64,000 nt of DNA, from positions 62,001 through 126,000 of the forward strand of contig NZ_JABBYO010000006.1 of the NCBI RefSeq assembly GCF_012958305.1. Direction: 5' to 3'. Position 1 is the first letter of the stretch. Each line of letters opens with the position of its first letter. A program made the translations under genes and the position numbers. This document shows positions 26,501 through 36,218 of this stretch, in pieces. This DNA is from Tautonia rosea. GTDB taxonomy: Bacteria > Planctomycetota > Planctomycetia > Isosphaerales > Isosphaeraceae. Below the pieces are notes generated by a model. The model made no database searches. It worked only from the letters and a program-made list of their open reading frames with translations, and was not told the origin of the DNA.

Positions 26501-27676
26501 ATGCAACATCCGCTCTTATCTCGAAAAGCCGAACGATTCACCGAAAGCGTGATCCGAGGCATGTCGATCGAGGCGCGCAAGTATGGCGCCGTGAATCTGG
26601 CCCAGGGGATGCCCGACTTCCCCGCTCCCGAGGCCATCAAGGAAGCCGCCTGTCGGGCCATCCGAGACGATATCAATCAATATGCGATCACCTGGGGCTC
26701 GACGAACCTTCGCGAGGCCATTGCCGAGCACGCCGCCTGGCACCTGGGGATGCAGGTCGATCCGGAGCAGGAGATCACCGTCACCTGCGGCAGCACCGAG
26801 GCGATGATCGTCGCCTTGCTGTCGCTCATCAATCCCGGCGACGAGGTGATTCTCACTCAGCCCTACTATGAGAATTACTGGCCGGACTGCATCATTGCCG
26901 GGGCCGAACCGCGCTTCGTTCCGATTCGCCCGCCCCACTGGTCGTTCGACTTCGACGAGCTGGCCGCCGCGTTTAACGACCGAACGAAGGCGATCGTGCT
27001 CTGCAACCCGAACAACCCGACTGGCACCGTGTTCAGCCGAGACGAGCTGGAACACGTCGCCGCGCTGTGCCGCAAGTGGGACGTGATCGCCATTACCGAC
27101 GAAATTTATGAACACATTCTCTACGATGGCCGCCGCCACGTCTGCATCGCCTCGCTCGATGGCATGCGAGAGCGTTCGGTGACGGTCTCGGGCATGTCGA
27201 AGACCTTCGGCGTGACCGGCTGGCGGGTCGGAACGATCATCGCCCCGCCGAAGATGACCTGGGCTTTTCGGCAAATGCATGATTTTATCTCAATTGGTGC
27301 TGCGGCCCCATTGCAGGAGGCCGGAGCCGTTGCCTATCGCCTGCCCCGATCGTATTTCGACGACCTCTCGTCGGCCTACCAGGCCCGCAGAGATCGCTTT
27401 TGCCCCCCGCTGCAAGAGATCGGCTTTGACTTCGAGCCGCCGCAAGGGGCTTATTATGTGATGGCCGATTTTTCGAACTTTGTGGGAGACCGGCCCGACG
27501 ACGAGGCCTTTGCCCGGCATCTCGTCCGTGAGATCGGCGTGGCCACCGTTCCTGGTTCCAGCTTTTTCCGAGACAAGGACTTGGGCCGCCACCTCGTGCG
27601 GTTTTGCTTTTGCAAGCAGGATGAGACGCTCGATGCCGCAATCACTCGTTTGCGATCGCTTCGGGCGCTCGTCTGA
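26501..27676 (+). CDS. Class I/II PLP-dependent aminotransferase
   Basis: The 391-residue enzyme is a fold-type I aminotransferase. The PLP lysine is in VSGMSKTFGVTGWRVG, the Asn/Asp pair in CNPNNPTG and AITDEIYEHILY, the N-terminal NLAQGMPDFPAP marks subfamily I-gamma (kynurenine, methionine or similar 2-oxo acid aminotransferases), and the substrate-carboxylate Arg is in HLVRFCFCK. The ATG at 26501 opens the family-typical N-terminus; the ORF extends far upstream into the hydrolase gene in another frame. The gap to the hydrolase is 67 bp, so co-transcription is possible. Confidence 0.92.
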   Translation: MQHPLLSRKAERFTESVIRGMSIEARKYGAVNLAQGMPDFPAPEAIKEAACRAIRDDINQYAITWGSTNLREAIAEHAAWHLGMQVDPEQEITVTCGSTEAMIVALLSLINPGDEVILTQPYYENYWPDCIIAGAEPRFVPIRPPHWSFDFDELAAAFNDRTKAIVLCNPNNPTGTVFSRDELEHVAALCRKWDVIAITDEIYEHILYDGRRHVCIASLDGMRERSVTVSGMSKTFGVTGWRVGTIIAPPKMTWAFRQMHDFISIGAAAPLQEAGAVAYRLPRSYFDDLSSAYQARRDRFCPPLQEIGFDFEPPQGAYYVMADFSNFVGDRPDDEAFARHLVREIGVATVPGSSFFRDKDLGRHLVRFCFCKQDETLDAAITRLRSLRALV

Positions 27677-27817
27677 CTCGGGGCCAATGTGCGATTTCGA
27701 AGGAAACGGCCCCCGATCCGCAGCGATTCTGTTCAATGAGGCCGACCCATCATCGAACATCTTCGCGAGGCTCGCAATGATCGCGGCTTCAACGGGAATA
27801 CGAAGAGGGGGAAGACC

Positions 27818-28774
27818 GTGATCGATCCGGCGAACCGAAATCGTCTCAGCCGCCGCCAATCGCTCGCCAGAACGACGGGTGTGATGCTGCTGATTACGCT
27901 GGCGGTTCCGGTTGCGGCCTGGGGCCAGGGGGCGGCCAGTGTGTTCGTGGTCGGGGTGAATGGCAACGGCTTGCGAACGGTCGCGGCGTCAGGGGTTGGG
28001 CCCGAGGGGTTTCATCGGGCGGCTTACCCGAGCTGGTCACCTGATGGTCGGTTCATCGCGTTCACGGCCTTCGATACGACAGGGAGACGACCCGAGATAA
28101 GGATTGTCTCCCGAGACGGTGGCCCATCTCGAACGATCGTTGGGGGAGTCGCCCCTTCCTGGTCGCACGATGGGTCAAAACTCGCCTTCATGATCAGTGG
28201 AAAACGCACGATTGCAACCGACTGGACCCGCCCGGGACGGAACGATGAGCGCGTGGCGATTGTCCCGCTCGATCGGCCCGAGGTTCTGCAGGATGTCGGC
28301 GCGGGGCTTTGGCCGCGCTGGTCGCCAACTGACGATCGCCTGGCCTTTTCCAGCCGACAGGAAGCGAGCTGGGATATTTTCGTCCGATCGGCCGACGGAA
28401 TGAGCCTGGCTCGCCTCTCGGACAATCCAGCGATGGATACCGAGCCGATCTGGACCCCCGACGGACGCGAGGTCATTTTCCTGTCCAACCGTGGCGTCCG
28501 CTGGGACCTTTATCGTGCCCCAGCAGACGGCTCCGCCGTTCCTCGACGATTGACCAACCACCCGAGCCGGGAAGAGAATGCGAGCCTCAGCCCCGACGCC
28601 TCTCGGATCGCCTTTACCGACCAGCCTGGCCGCCCGAATAGCCGGATCCTGATTCTCGATCTCGCCAGCGAGGTCGTTCGTCCGTTGCTTCCCGACCCTC
28701 TCGGCGACCGCGACCCCACCTGGTCGCCTGACGGCCTGTTCATCGCCTTTGCCAGTCGCCGACCCTTGCCGTGA
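27818..28774 (+). CDS. TolB-like beta-propeller protein, exported
   Basis: The 318-residue protein starts at GTG with a purine-rich GAGGGGGAAG ribosome-binding site. A signal peptide ends near AAWGQ. The rest is a six-bladed TolB/WD40-like propeller with repeats such as YPSWSPDGRFIAFTA, APSWSHDGSKLAF, WPRWSPTDDRLAFSS, EPIWTPDGREVIF and PTWSPDGLFIAFAS. It probably acts in the periplasm as a binding scaffold; no catalytic motif is seen. It converges with the PEP-CTERM gene. Confidence 0.82.
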   Translation: MIDPANRNRLSRRQSLARTTGVMLLITLAVPVAAWGQGAASVFVVGVNGNGLRTVAASGVGPEGFHRAAYPSWSPDGRFIAFTAFDTTGRRPEIRIVSRDGGPSRTIVGGVAPSWSHDGSKLAFMISGKRTIATDWTRPGRNDERVAIVPLDRPEVLQDVGAGLWPRWSPTDDRLAFSSRQEASWDIFVRSADGMSLARLSDNPAMDTEPIWTPDGREVIFLSNRGVRWDLYRAPADGSAVPRRLTNHPSREENASLSPDASRIAFTDQPGRPNSRILILDLASEVVRPLLPDPLGDRDPTWSPDGLFIAFASRRPLP

Positions 28775-28811
28775 GTCGATTTTGGATCGAGAGGTGACGG
28801 CTTGCAGGGAG

Positions 28812-29861
28812 TCACCGCGGCCTCGATCCGCCGAGCCGTCTGGACCGCTGTCGCAGTTGGACGCCGACGACCGCCAGACCTCCCAGACCGACCAGGAGCA
28901 GCGACGAGGGTTCGGGGATGACGGTGGGCGTCACCCGCAGGATGCGGTCGTTCAGGGGATCGGCCAGATACAGCGCCCCGTCAGGCCCAAAGGTCATTCC
29001 TCCGATCGGTCCCAGGCCCGAGAGGATGATCTCGGTCTGGCCGCTGGCATCGATCCGGACGATTTCACCGGCAAGGCCCTGGGTATACAGGTCGGTGCCA
29101 AACATGCCGCCGGGGGCAAACGCGAGGGTCCTCAATTGTCCCTGGGGTGGTACGCTGCTCGGATCGAACAGGGTGGCGAAGGCATTGTTGACCAGCGTGC
29201 CATCGGCATTGTGCACTCGAATCACGCCGTCGCGGTGGCTGGTGAAAATCTGATCGCCAGGACCGATTGCCAAACCTGTTGGTGAGGTTCCAAAGCTGTT
29301 AAATTCGATCAAGCGCGTGATCTGAAGATTCGATCCCGGCTCGCGTGTCAGGGCAAACACGCTGCGAGACTCGCCAATATCCGTCAAGAGCATCCGTCCG
29401 GTTGAATCGAACGCCATTTGATGCGGATTGGTAAACTGGAGCGTGTTGATAAAGTTGATCGTTCCGTTCGGGCGGATCGCCGAGAGTCGGCCCCGGTTCT
29501 GAACGCCATTCCAGGGGGCCAATCCTCCCACGAGAACCGATCCGGCGACCCCCGAGATTCGCCCTTCGGCGTCGAAAAGGACGGCATCTGGGTCATTGAT
29601 TTGCTCGTTGCCAAAGCGCGTGACCGAGGTGCCTCCGGGGGCAATCCGATAGACCCACGACGGCCCAATGTCGGCGCCATCGGTTGCGGACGAGCCCGCA
29701 TAAAGCGAGCCGTCCGACCCGAACGTGAGCTGTGTGGGAGTCCGGGGAAGTCTCGCGTATTCGGTCACCACGAACTCGGACCGCCCTTCACTGCCGAGCA
29801 GCAGGACGGCGATCAGGCCTAGTCCGTTGAGGAAACCGATCGGGTCATTCAAGCGGTGCAT
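28812..29861 (-). CDS. PEP-CTERM-sorted NHL/SMP30-like propeller protein
   Basis: The 349-residue protein has an N-terminal signal peptide and an NHL/SMP-30-type propeller with repeats such as PTQLTFGSDGSLYAG, PHQMAFDSTGRML, PTGLAIGPGDQIF and IGGMTFGPDGALYLADP. It ends with a PEP-CTERM anchor: IPEPSS, then a hydrophobic helix, then a basic tail (RQRSRR). Such proteins are processed by an exosortase and usually belong to exopolysaccharide-associated envelopes. The start at 29861 follows AAGGAG; the ORF extends 46 codons further without support. Confidence 0.85.
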   Translation of the reverse strand: MHRLNDPIGFLNGLGLIAVLLLGSEGRSEFVVTEYARLPRTPTQLTFGSDGSLYAGSSATDGADIGPSWVYRIAPGGTSVTRFGNEQINDPDAVLFDAEGRISGVAGSVLVGGLAPWNGVQNRGRLSAIRPNGTINFINTLQFTNPHQMAFDSTGRMLLTDIGESRSVFALTREPGSNLQITRLIEFNSFGTSPTGLAIGPGDQIFTSHRDGVIRVHNADGTLVNNAFATLFDPSSVPPQGQLRTLAFAPGGMFGTDLYTQGLAGEIVRIDASGQTEIILSGLGPIGGMTFGPDGALYLADPLNDRILRVTPTVIPEPSSLLLVGLGGLAVVGVQLRQRSRRLGGSRPR

Positions 29862-30171
29862 CGGGGAAATCTCCTTCTGACCAACGGTGCGGCGATCGGG
29901 CCTGGTCGATGGGTTTGTTTGCGTGATCGGGTCGTCAAGGTGTGGTTTCGGGAGCATTTGTGAGAAAAATACAACGTCATGCGGACTGACGAGACCCATT
30001 GCTTGACAGCATTTGCGGAGGGGTGTTAGCGTTGCTCATCGCTGCGTGGGAGTGATCGCGATGGCACGCGTCCACACGGCTCCCTCACCAGGGATGACGA
30101 TCGGAATGAACACGATCGTGGCAAGCAGGGGGAGCAATCGTTCTTTGAAGTCGGGCTGCGGGGGAGGGTCG
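29862..30171. promoter_or_regulatory. Divergent region between PEP-CTERM gene and ECF sigma gene
   Basis: This 310-bp gap is the divergent promoter region. It contains the candidate promoter at 30003-30032 and an alternative in-frame start at 30061 for the sigma factor with GGAG upstream. No RNA gene or repeat was seen. Confidence 0.4.
30003..30032 (+). promoter_or_regulatory. Candidate promoter for the ECF sigma/kinase genes
   Basis: TTGACA (30003-30008) is followed by an 18-base spacer and TAGCGT (30027-30032). The -35 box is perfect and the -10 weak. The same spacing occurs at the candidate promoters at 3703-3732 and 25417-25446. Confidence 0.4.
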
Positions 30172-30768
30172 ATGGCGATCGCAGACTGCGGCAAGACGGA
30201 TCGCGGCTTGATCGGGAAGGTCGCCGACTGGCGCGATGCCTCGGCCTGGGGCCGGTTCGATGCGACGTATCGGCCCATGGTCCGCTCCTGGGGTCGGCGC
30301 TTTGGCTTTGAAGGGGATGACCTGGAGGAACTCTGCCAGGTCGTGATGATCTGGCTGAGCCGGAAAATCACGAGCTTCCGCGATGAGCCGACACGAACCT
30401 TCCGGGCCTGGCTTCGGTGCGTCGTCTCGTCTCGGGCGATTGACCTCCTGCGAGCCCGACGACGAGCCTTGCCGAACATTGACCCCGACGTGATGGTCGA
30501 TGAGCGACCGCTGCCGCCGCTCGATTCCACGAGATGCTCGAAGACCGATCCCGTGCGGTCAGTCCCCGCCGAGGTCTTGCAGACCGTCCAGCGACGCGTG
30601 CAGCCCGAGAGCTGGAGAATCTTCTGGATGGTCCGCGTTGAGGGGATGTCGGTCGACGAAGTTCGCCACCTGTTCGGCAAAACCTACGCGGCAACCTACC
30701 GGAATCAAGAGCGGGTGGCTCGGATGCTTCGCGCCGAGATGGAACGGTTTCAATCGACGGATGCCTGA
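30172..30768 (+). CDS. ECF-type RNA polymerase sigma factor
   Basis: The 198-residue protein is a sigma-70 family ECF factor. Region 2 is visible as ATYRPMVRSWGRRFGFEGDDLEELCQVVMI with FRAWLRCVVSSRAIDLLRARRR, and region 4 as WRIFWMVRVEGMSVDEVRHLFGKTYAATYRNQERVARML. It would direct transcription of a specific regulon. The start at 30172 has GGGAGG upstream and gives the usual length; an alternative ATG at 30061 would add 37 residues. The stop is 17 bases before the kinase gene, so the two form a unit. Confidence 0.85.
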   Translation: MAIADCGKTDRGLIGKVADWRDASAWGRFDATYRPMVRSWGRRFGFEGDDLEELCQVVMIWLSRKITSFRDEPTRTFRAWLRCVVSSRAIDLLRARRRALPNIDPDVMVDERPLPPLDSTRCSKTDPVRSVPAEVLQTVQRRVQPESWRIFWMVRVEGMSVDEVRHLFGKTYAATYRNQERVARMLRAEMERFQSTDA

Positions 30769-30785
30769 TTTCCCTGGAGGCGGCA

Positions 30786-32897
30786 ATGGCCACGGCGGCC
30801 TGCCCAAGTCTCGACGAACTACGCCAGCTTGATTCCGAGTTCCTTGACGACAGCCGTTTTGCCGTCCTCGAAGCACACCTCGAACAGTGTGGCCGATGCC
30901 GAGCCCAACTTGAGCAACTCCTGGCCGAGGCGTCACTGCTCCCCTCGATCTCGCCTGGCCCGGAGCCTGATCCGCCGGGCATCCCTCCCTCGTTCCCCGG
31001 TTATCGTGTTCGGCGCGAGCTGGGTCGTGGGGCCCACGGCGTCGTCTACCTGGCGACTCGGGTCCTCGACGGATCTCCGGTCGCGTTGAAGTGCCTCGGT
31101 GGCAGCCCGGTTGATCTGGCCCGCTGGCGTCGCGAGGCCGAGACCCTCCGACAGCTCGAATTGCCCGGCGTTGTTCGGTTGTTCGACGCCCACGAGGCTG
31201 GCGGCTGGGTTTGCCTGGTCATGGAGTATCTTGACGGAGGCAGTCTGGAACAGCGGCTCGATCCTGACCCATCGGCCGAGACGGCCGCTCGGCTGGTTGA
31301 AGAAATCGCTCGAACGATTGAAACCGTGCATCAGTCAGGACTGCTTCATCTTGATCTGAAACCTTCGAATATCCTGCTCTCCGGCGATCGCGATGAATCG
31401 CTCGACCGGGTGCGTCCCCTTGTGGCCGACTTCGGCCTGGCCTTGCCCTGGGGAGACGCCGAGGCTACCTGGACGATGGCTCTCGGGCCTCGCGGGACTC
31501 CCTCCTACATGGCTCCCGAGCAACTGGTTCCCGAGCGTGCCATGATCGGCCCGGCGGCCGATGTCTATGCCCTGGGGGCCATCCTCTACCGGATGCTCAC
31601 CGGCCGTCCCCCGTTCCTCGCCTCGACGAAGCTGGAAACCTATCTCCATCTCCGTGATCGTGACCCGGTTTCCGTCCGTCGACTGAATCCGAGTGTTCCT
31701 GAGTCGCTCGAAACGATCTGCCTGGCTTGCCTTCGGAAATCGCCGGGTCAGCGCTATGCCTCTGCTGAGGCACTGGCCGATGATCTCCGACGCTTCCTCA
31801 ACGGCCGCCCGATCCGCCAGCGACCGACTTCGAATATCGTCAAAGGGGCACGCTGGTGCCGTCGCAATCCGCTGGTTTCCGGATTGAGCCTGGCGCTGGC
31901 GGTCTCACTGGTGAGCCTTGTCTTTGTCCAATCGGCCCGATTGCGGGTCTCCCGAGCCGAGGAAGCCCGCCTTGATCGTGAACTTGTTCGCCTGGAAGAA
32001 AATCTGACGCTCTCGACCGACGTGTTGACGCATTACTCAAGTTATGCATACTCGCTTCTCTTCAAGGATCGGGCGATTGATGCCTCGTTTATTCTGGCCG
32101 AGATTACGCCGGTACGGGCTCGCCTGGAGCGGGCCCGGGAGTCCGGGACGATCGATCCGGCAAACCTGTATGGGCTCGGCCTGGTCGATTTACTCACTGC
32201 GGATATCCTGCTCACCCAGAATCGACCGTTGAGGGAGATTCGGCCCCACCTGATCGAAGCGAGAAACGCGTTTCAAGAGGCAATGCGCCGAGCGCCGGCG
32301 GCTCCGCATATCGCGGGAAATCTGGAACGGCTCGGGACGCACTGGTTCTTGCACCGGATCGGTGCGACGCTCGGCTACCTCGAACATACGGACTATGCGT
32401 ATGACTGGGAGGGATCGGTGTCGTCGCTCGTCGATGCCATCGAGGCGGATCTCGACATGCTCGGGATCGACCGCCAGTCCGCGCTGACGCCGGTGATGAA
32501 CGTGATGTCTTATATTGGGATCAGCCAGAGGAATGCCGACCATCCCGACGGTGCGAAATTCTTCTTCCAGTGGCAACGGCTGGGAGGCCGCATCATATCA
32601 CAAACCGTCAAGGGGATCGACGAGGCCGAGCGCACGGCCGAACTGTACGAGGACATCGCTCAGGAACTTCACAATCGTTACCCCACCGAACCGGCGTTTG
32701 TCTACCTGCTTGCCGAGGTGTATCAGCAAAAGGCCAAGAATTGCTGGAAGCGAGACAACCTCGACGGGGTTCGTCACTGGCTCGCTCGCTCGATCGAGGT
32801 CAATGAGCATGCCGTGGCCCTCGATCCTTCCGTCGAGCGCTATCAAACGGTCCTTGCCGATCGTCGGCGTCGACTGGCTGAACTTTCCAGCGACTGA
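30786..32897 (+). CDS. Membrane Ser/Thr protein kinase with anti-sigma-like zinc-binding head
   Basis: The 703-residue protein has an N-terminal putative zinc finger of the anti-sigma kind (H31, C35, C38 in HLEQCGRC). A protein kinase domain spans about 73-340, with a glycine loop (ELGRGAHGVV), K102, D190 in HLDLKPSN, D215-F-G and the APE motif MAPEQ. One transmembrane helix (about 365-383) follows, then a C-terminal helical region of about 320 residues resembling tetratricopeptide-like repeats. The catalytic loop is HLD rather than HRD, so activation-loop phosphorylation may not be needed. Its position right after an ECF sigma gene suggests it controls that sigma factor, as in known ECF groups associated with Ser/Thr kinases in planctomycetes. 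GGAGG sets the start. Confidence 0.9.
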   Translation: MATAACPSLDELRQLDSEFLDDSRFAVLEAHLEQCGRCRAQLEQLLAEASLLPSISPGPEPDPPGIPPSFPGYRVRRELGRGAHGVVYLATRVLDGSPVALKCLGGSPVDLARWRREAETLRQLELPGVVRLFDAHEAGGWVCLVMEYLDGGSLEQRLDPDPSAETAARLVEEIARTIETVHQSGLLHLDLKPSNILLSGDRDESLDRVRPLVADFGLALPWGDAEATWTMALGPRGTPSYMAPEQLVPERAMIGPAADVYALGAILYRMLTGRPPFLASTKLETYLHLRDRDPVSVRRLNPSVPESLETICLACLRKSPGQRYASAEALADDLRRFLNGRPIRQRPTSNIVKGARWCRRNPLVSGLSLALAVSLVSLVFVQSARLRVSRAEEARLDRELVRLEENLTLSTDVLTHYSSYAYSLLFKDRAIDASFILAEITPVRARLERARESGTIDPANLYGLGLVDLLTADILLTQNRPLREIRPHLIEARNAFQEAMRRAPAAPHIAGNLERLGTHWFLHRIGATLGYLEHTDYAYDWEGSVSSLVDAIEADLDMLGIDRQSALTPVMNVMSYIGISQRNADHPDGAKFFFQWQRLGGRIISQTVKGIDEAERTAELYEDIAQELHNRYPTEPAFVYLLAEVYQQKAKNCWKRDNLDGVRHWLARSIEVNEHAVALDPSVERYQTVLADRRRRLAELSSD

Positions 32898-33057
32898 CCT
32901 CGACGCGGTCGTGTCGGCCTTGCGCTTCCCGAGCGGATCGGATTGACGGACGAGCAATCAACGGTACAATCCGCCCCGGACTCCGACCGTTCCAGTCGGC
33001 ACGATGGATCGTGCGCGGTGCCGGACGACGGGGGGATCGGTGATCTCGAGGCAATCC

Positions 33058-35364
33058 ATGGACGATCGAGGATCGGCGGATCACCCGGGCCACGGTCGGC
33101 GCATTCGGGTGGAACTGCTCTTGCTGGCCACCGTCGCGATGCTCGCTCTCATGGCCGCGCCGAGCCTCTGGGGAGAGGTCTACACCACCGAAGATCTCGG
33201 ATTCTTTCACATTCCGTTACGCATCTTCTTTGCCCGCTGCCTGGCCACCGGAGCCGACCCGTCCTGGTGCCCTCAACTCTTCTGCGGGTTCGACCTGCAC
33301 GGAGAGGGGCAGATCGGCCTGGCACACCCCTGGCATCGCCTGCTCTACCGGGCCTTTCGGTTCGAGACCGCATTCAATCTCGAATTTCTGATCAGTTATC
33401 CGGCCACGATGCTCGGGATGATCCTGCTCTTGCGCCGTCGCGGGCTCCCGATCGATGCCTCGATGCTCGGCGGGTTCATGGCGGCCTTTGGCGGATTCAT
33501 TGTTTTTCACTACATGCATGTGAACGTCGTGGCCGTGCTGGCCCACATCCCGTTCGCCTTGCTGGCGATCGACTTGATCATGCGGAGCGAATCGGCCCGA
33601 AGCCGATCCTGGCCAGGAGCGGCGCTGGCGGCGATCACCGGCTCGCAGCTCTTACTTGGCTATCCTCAGGTCGTCTTCTTTTCGATGATGATCGAAGGGC
33701 TGTATGCCGCTTCCGTTTGGTTCGAGGTGCGTGGTCGGCCGCGATGGCTGACAGCCCTGGTCGTTGCGAAGGTGCTCGGCCTGGGACTCGGGGCCGTACA
33801 GGTCTTACCCTCATGGGGGGCGCTGGCGGAGTCGGAACGCTCGGCCCCGACCGCGGAATTCCTCGGTATGCTCTCGCTGCCTCCGACCAATACGGTGCAA
33901 TGGCTCGTCCCTTACCTGTTCGAGAGCCGCGTCTATGCTCCGGCGGAGGACCTTGTCCCCGGCTGGAGCGTTGAGCCCGCCAGCACCCTCTCTGATGCCC
34001 GAGTCAAGGAATACGGCCTTTACAATGGCGTTGCCGTGCCTGTGTTGCTGGTCTGGGTCCTCATGCGTCGCAGACACCTGGCGCACAGCCATCTCGCCTC
34101 CTGGGCGGTGGTGGTAACGAGCCTCGGCTTGATGCTGGCGTTCGGTAAGTATTTCCCGGTTTTCGAACTGTCACATCGGCTGCCGGGCTTCAACGTCTTC
34201 CGCGCTCCGGCGCGGTTCGTGCTCCTGGTCCATCTGGCCTCGTCTGTCCTGGTCGCGGTGGCGTTTGCCGATCTGACTGCCTTGCGATCTCGGGGCGATC
34301 GTCTTCCCTGGAAACGGCTCTGGCCCCTCGCCCTGCCGACGATCGGCTCCGTGGCGATCGTCGCTGCCGCCCGTTCCTGCTCGCCCGAAGCGTGGTTGGC
34401 CGATCATCAGGCTCGGGCCGGTGCCGTGTTTCTCTCGGTCGGACTGGTCTCGATCGTCTCGATCCTCGTGATCGCCTCGGCCCGTCGAGTATCCTGGGCT
34501 CCGACGGCCCTCGCCGTCTTGATCACGCTGGACCTTGGTGGCTATGCCATGACCTACCTCGCCTCGGGATCGCGAGCGAAGCTCGACCTGCTGGCCGCCT
34601 TTCATCCTGTGGCCACGCGGTCGATGGGAGAGCGAGCCGTTTTCGGACCTGGAATTCTTACGTGTGATAACATGTGGATGTTCAGCGGTCGAGGGCTCGT
34701 CGAGGGCTATGCCGGGCTGACCCCCGTGCGTCGGCTTGACTACGCGAAATCGTCGAGCCGACGGGTGGCCTCGGCGGCCTGGAGCGTCGGCCGCCCCGCC
34801 ACTCCGCTTCCCGATCCGCTCCCCCGCGCCCGACTGGTGGCCGAGGCGCGCGTCAGTGACGATCCGAATCGCGATCTCGACACGATCGACCCGGCTCTCG
34901 TCGCGCTCGTCGATCGCCCGGTCGCGCTGGACGCCGGCGAACCGTCGTCGAGCCTTCCGATCATCGTCCGGGACCAGCCCGGAGACCTTCGGGTTGTGGT
35001 TGATTCGCCTGGACGCCGCCTCCTCGTGATCTCCGAGCGGAACCATCACGGCTGGACGGCCCGCGTGGATCGCCAACCGGCCGAGATCATCCGGGCCTAC
35101 GGCGATTTCATGGGTATCGTCGTTGAAGAAGGGCAGCACATGGTCCACCTCCGTTTCCAGCCGAAGACACTGGCCGTGGGTAAGGCCATCTCGATCGCCT
35201 CGATGGCCCTGGTGATCGCCTGGCCGCTCTGCCTGCGATGGCGGCGAGGACCGTCTCCGCTTGCCCGGCGGACGCGAGCGGTGATCCTCAAAGGGGTCCA
35301 CCGGCGATCCGCGTCCCCCGTTGATTCCTCCTCCATTGATGCGAGACAATCGTCAGCGTCGTAA
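33058..35364 (+). CDS. YfhO-like multipass membrane protein
   Basis: The 768-residue protein has about ten to twelve hydrophobic helices, an N-terminal loop with the acidic TTEDLGFFHIPLR after helix 1, and the LGYPQVVFFSMM and FNVFRAPARFVLL segments typical of YfhO-like membrane proteins related to GT-C glycosyltransferases. A soluble C-terminal domain (about 560-730) precedes a last helix. The acidic loop could bind a lipid-linked sugar, but no activity can be stated. The ATG at 33058 has GAGG 7 bases upstream; an ATG at 33004 is an alternative. Confidence 0.75.
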   Translation: MDDRGSADHPGHGRRIRVELLLLATVAMLALMAAPSLWGEVYTTEDLGFFHIPLRIFFARCLATGADPSWCPQLFCGFDLHGEGQIGLAHPWHRLLYRAFRFETAFNLEFLISYPATMLGMILLLRRRGLPIDASMLGGFMAAFGGFIVFHYMHVNVVAVLAHIPFALLAIDLIMRSESARSRSWPGAALAAITGSQLLLGYPQVVFFSMMIEGLYAASVWFEVRGRPRWLTALVVAKVLGLGLGAVQVLPSWGALAESERSAPTAEFLGMLSLPPTNTVQWLVPYLFESRVYAPAEDLVPGWSVEPASTLSDARVKEYGLYNGVAVPVLLVWVLMRRRHLAHSHLASWAVVVTSLGLMLAFGKYFPVFELSHRLPGFNVFRAPARFVLLVHLASSVLVAVAFADLTALRSRGDRLPWKRLWPLALPTIGSVAIVAAARSCSPEAWLADHQARAGAVFLSVGLVSIVSILVIASARRVSWAPTALAVLITLDLGGYAMTYLASGSRAKLDLLAAFHPVATRSMGERAVFGPGILTCDNMWMFSGRGLVEGYAGLTPVRRLDYAKSSSRRVASAAWSVGRPATPLPDPLPRARLVAEARVSDDPNRDLDTIDPALVALVDRPVALDAGEPSSSLPIIVRDQPGDLRVVVDSPGRRLLVISERNHHGWTARVDRQPAEIIRAYGDFMGIVVEEGQHMVHLRFQPKTLAVGKAISIASMALVIAWPLCLRWRRGPSPLARRTRAVILKGVHRRSASPVDSSSIDARQSSAS

Positions 35365-35465
35365 GTAATCGCAACGTTTCTTCGGTTCGCAAGCTAGGCC
35401 GAGGCCCCCGGGAATCGGTCCTCGAAACGCGGAATGGTGTGCGATCACGGTGCGAGACTTGCCCA

Positions 35466-36218
35466 ATGACGGATGATGACCTCCCCTCGTTTCGCATGCT
35501 CGATTGCACGCTTTCCGGAGTGTTTGCCAACCTCGCACTGGATGAGGCCCTGCTGATCGACGCCGATCAGACCGACGCCCCCCCCTTGCTGCGGACCTGG
35601 GAGCTGCCCGAACTGGCCGTCGTCATGGGGGCCTCGTGTCGGATTGCCGAGGCCGTACAGGTGGAGCGTTGCCGCGCCGACGGGGTTGCCATCGCTCGCC
35701 GGAGCAGCGGAGGAGGGACCGTCCTGATTGGGACGGGAGCCTTGAACTTCACCGTGATCCTTCCCATTGACTCGGCCCCGGGTCGAATGGCGGTTGACGA
35801 CGTGCAGCGATGGGTGCTTGGTCGAATCGCTGAGCGTTTGCGGGCGTATGGGGCTCCGGTCGAGGTACTCGGCTCCGGTGACCTGGCAATCGAAGGTCGT
35901 AAATGCTCGGGAAGCGCCCAGCGTCGCGTGAAACGACGGTTTCTCGTGCATGCCTCCATTCTCTACGATCTCCCGGCCGACCGGATCGCCCGATATCTCG
36001 GCGCCCCTCCAAAACGTCAACCGGCCTATCGGGCGGGTCGGCCTCACGACGCATTCGTCACCAATCTGCCGATGCCGCGATCGGCAATTCTTCAAGCGAT
36101 TCGAGAGGCCTGGATCGGCCCTGGCGACGCGCTCGAGCCCCCGCCCGTTCCCGACGCCTTGCTCGCCGATCTGCTGACCACCAAGTATACCGATCCCGCC
36201 TGGATTGAACGATTTTAG
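35466..36218 (+). CDS. Lipoate-protein ligase A family protein
   Basis: The 250-residue protein has the BPL/LplA fold. It opens with NLALDEALL, has the RRSSGGGTVLIG motif that binds lipoyl-AMP or octanoyl groups, and the conserved Lys region IEGRKCSGSAQRRVKRRFLVHASIL. It lacks the C-terminal accessory domain of E. coli LplA, so it could be an octanoyl- or lipoyl-transferase or a ligase. The ATG at 35466 matches the family start; the GTG nine codons upstream is an alternative. No lipoyl-domain gene is nearby. Confidence 0.82.
   Translation: MTDDDLPSFRMLDCTLSGVFANLALDEALLIDADQTDAPPLLRTWELPELAVVMGASCRIAEAVQVERCRADGVAIARRSSGGGTVLIGTGALNFTVILPIDSAPGRMAVDDVQRWVLGRIAERLRAYGAPVEVLGSGDLAIEGRKCSGSAQRRVKRRFLVHASILYDLPADRIARYLGAPPKRQPAYRAGRPHDAFVTNLPMPRSAILQAIREAWIGPGDALEPPPVPDALLADLLTTKYTDPAWIERF

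Noticed and set aside
27678-27716. Hairpin after the aminotransferase gene as a terminator
   Set aside because: The stem TCGGGGCC/GGCCCCCGA has a bulge, a 22-base loop and no T-tract.
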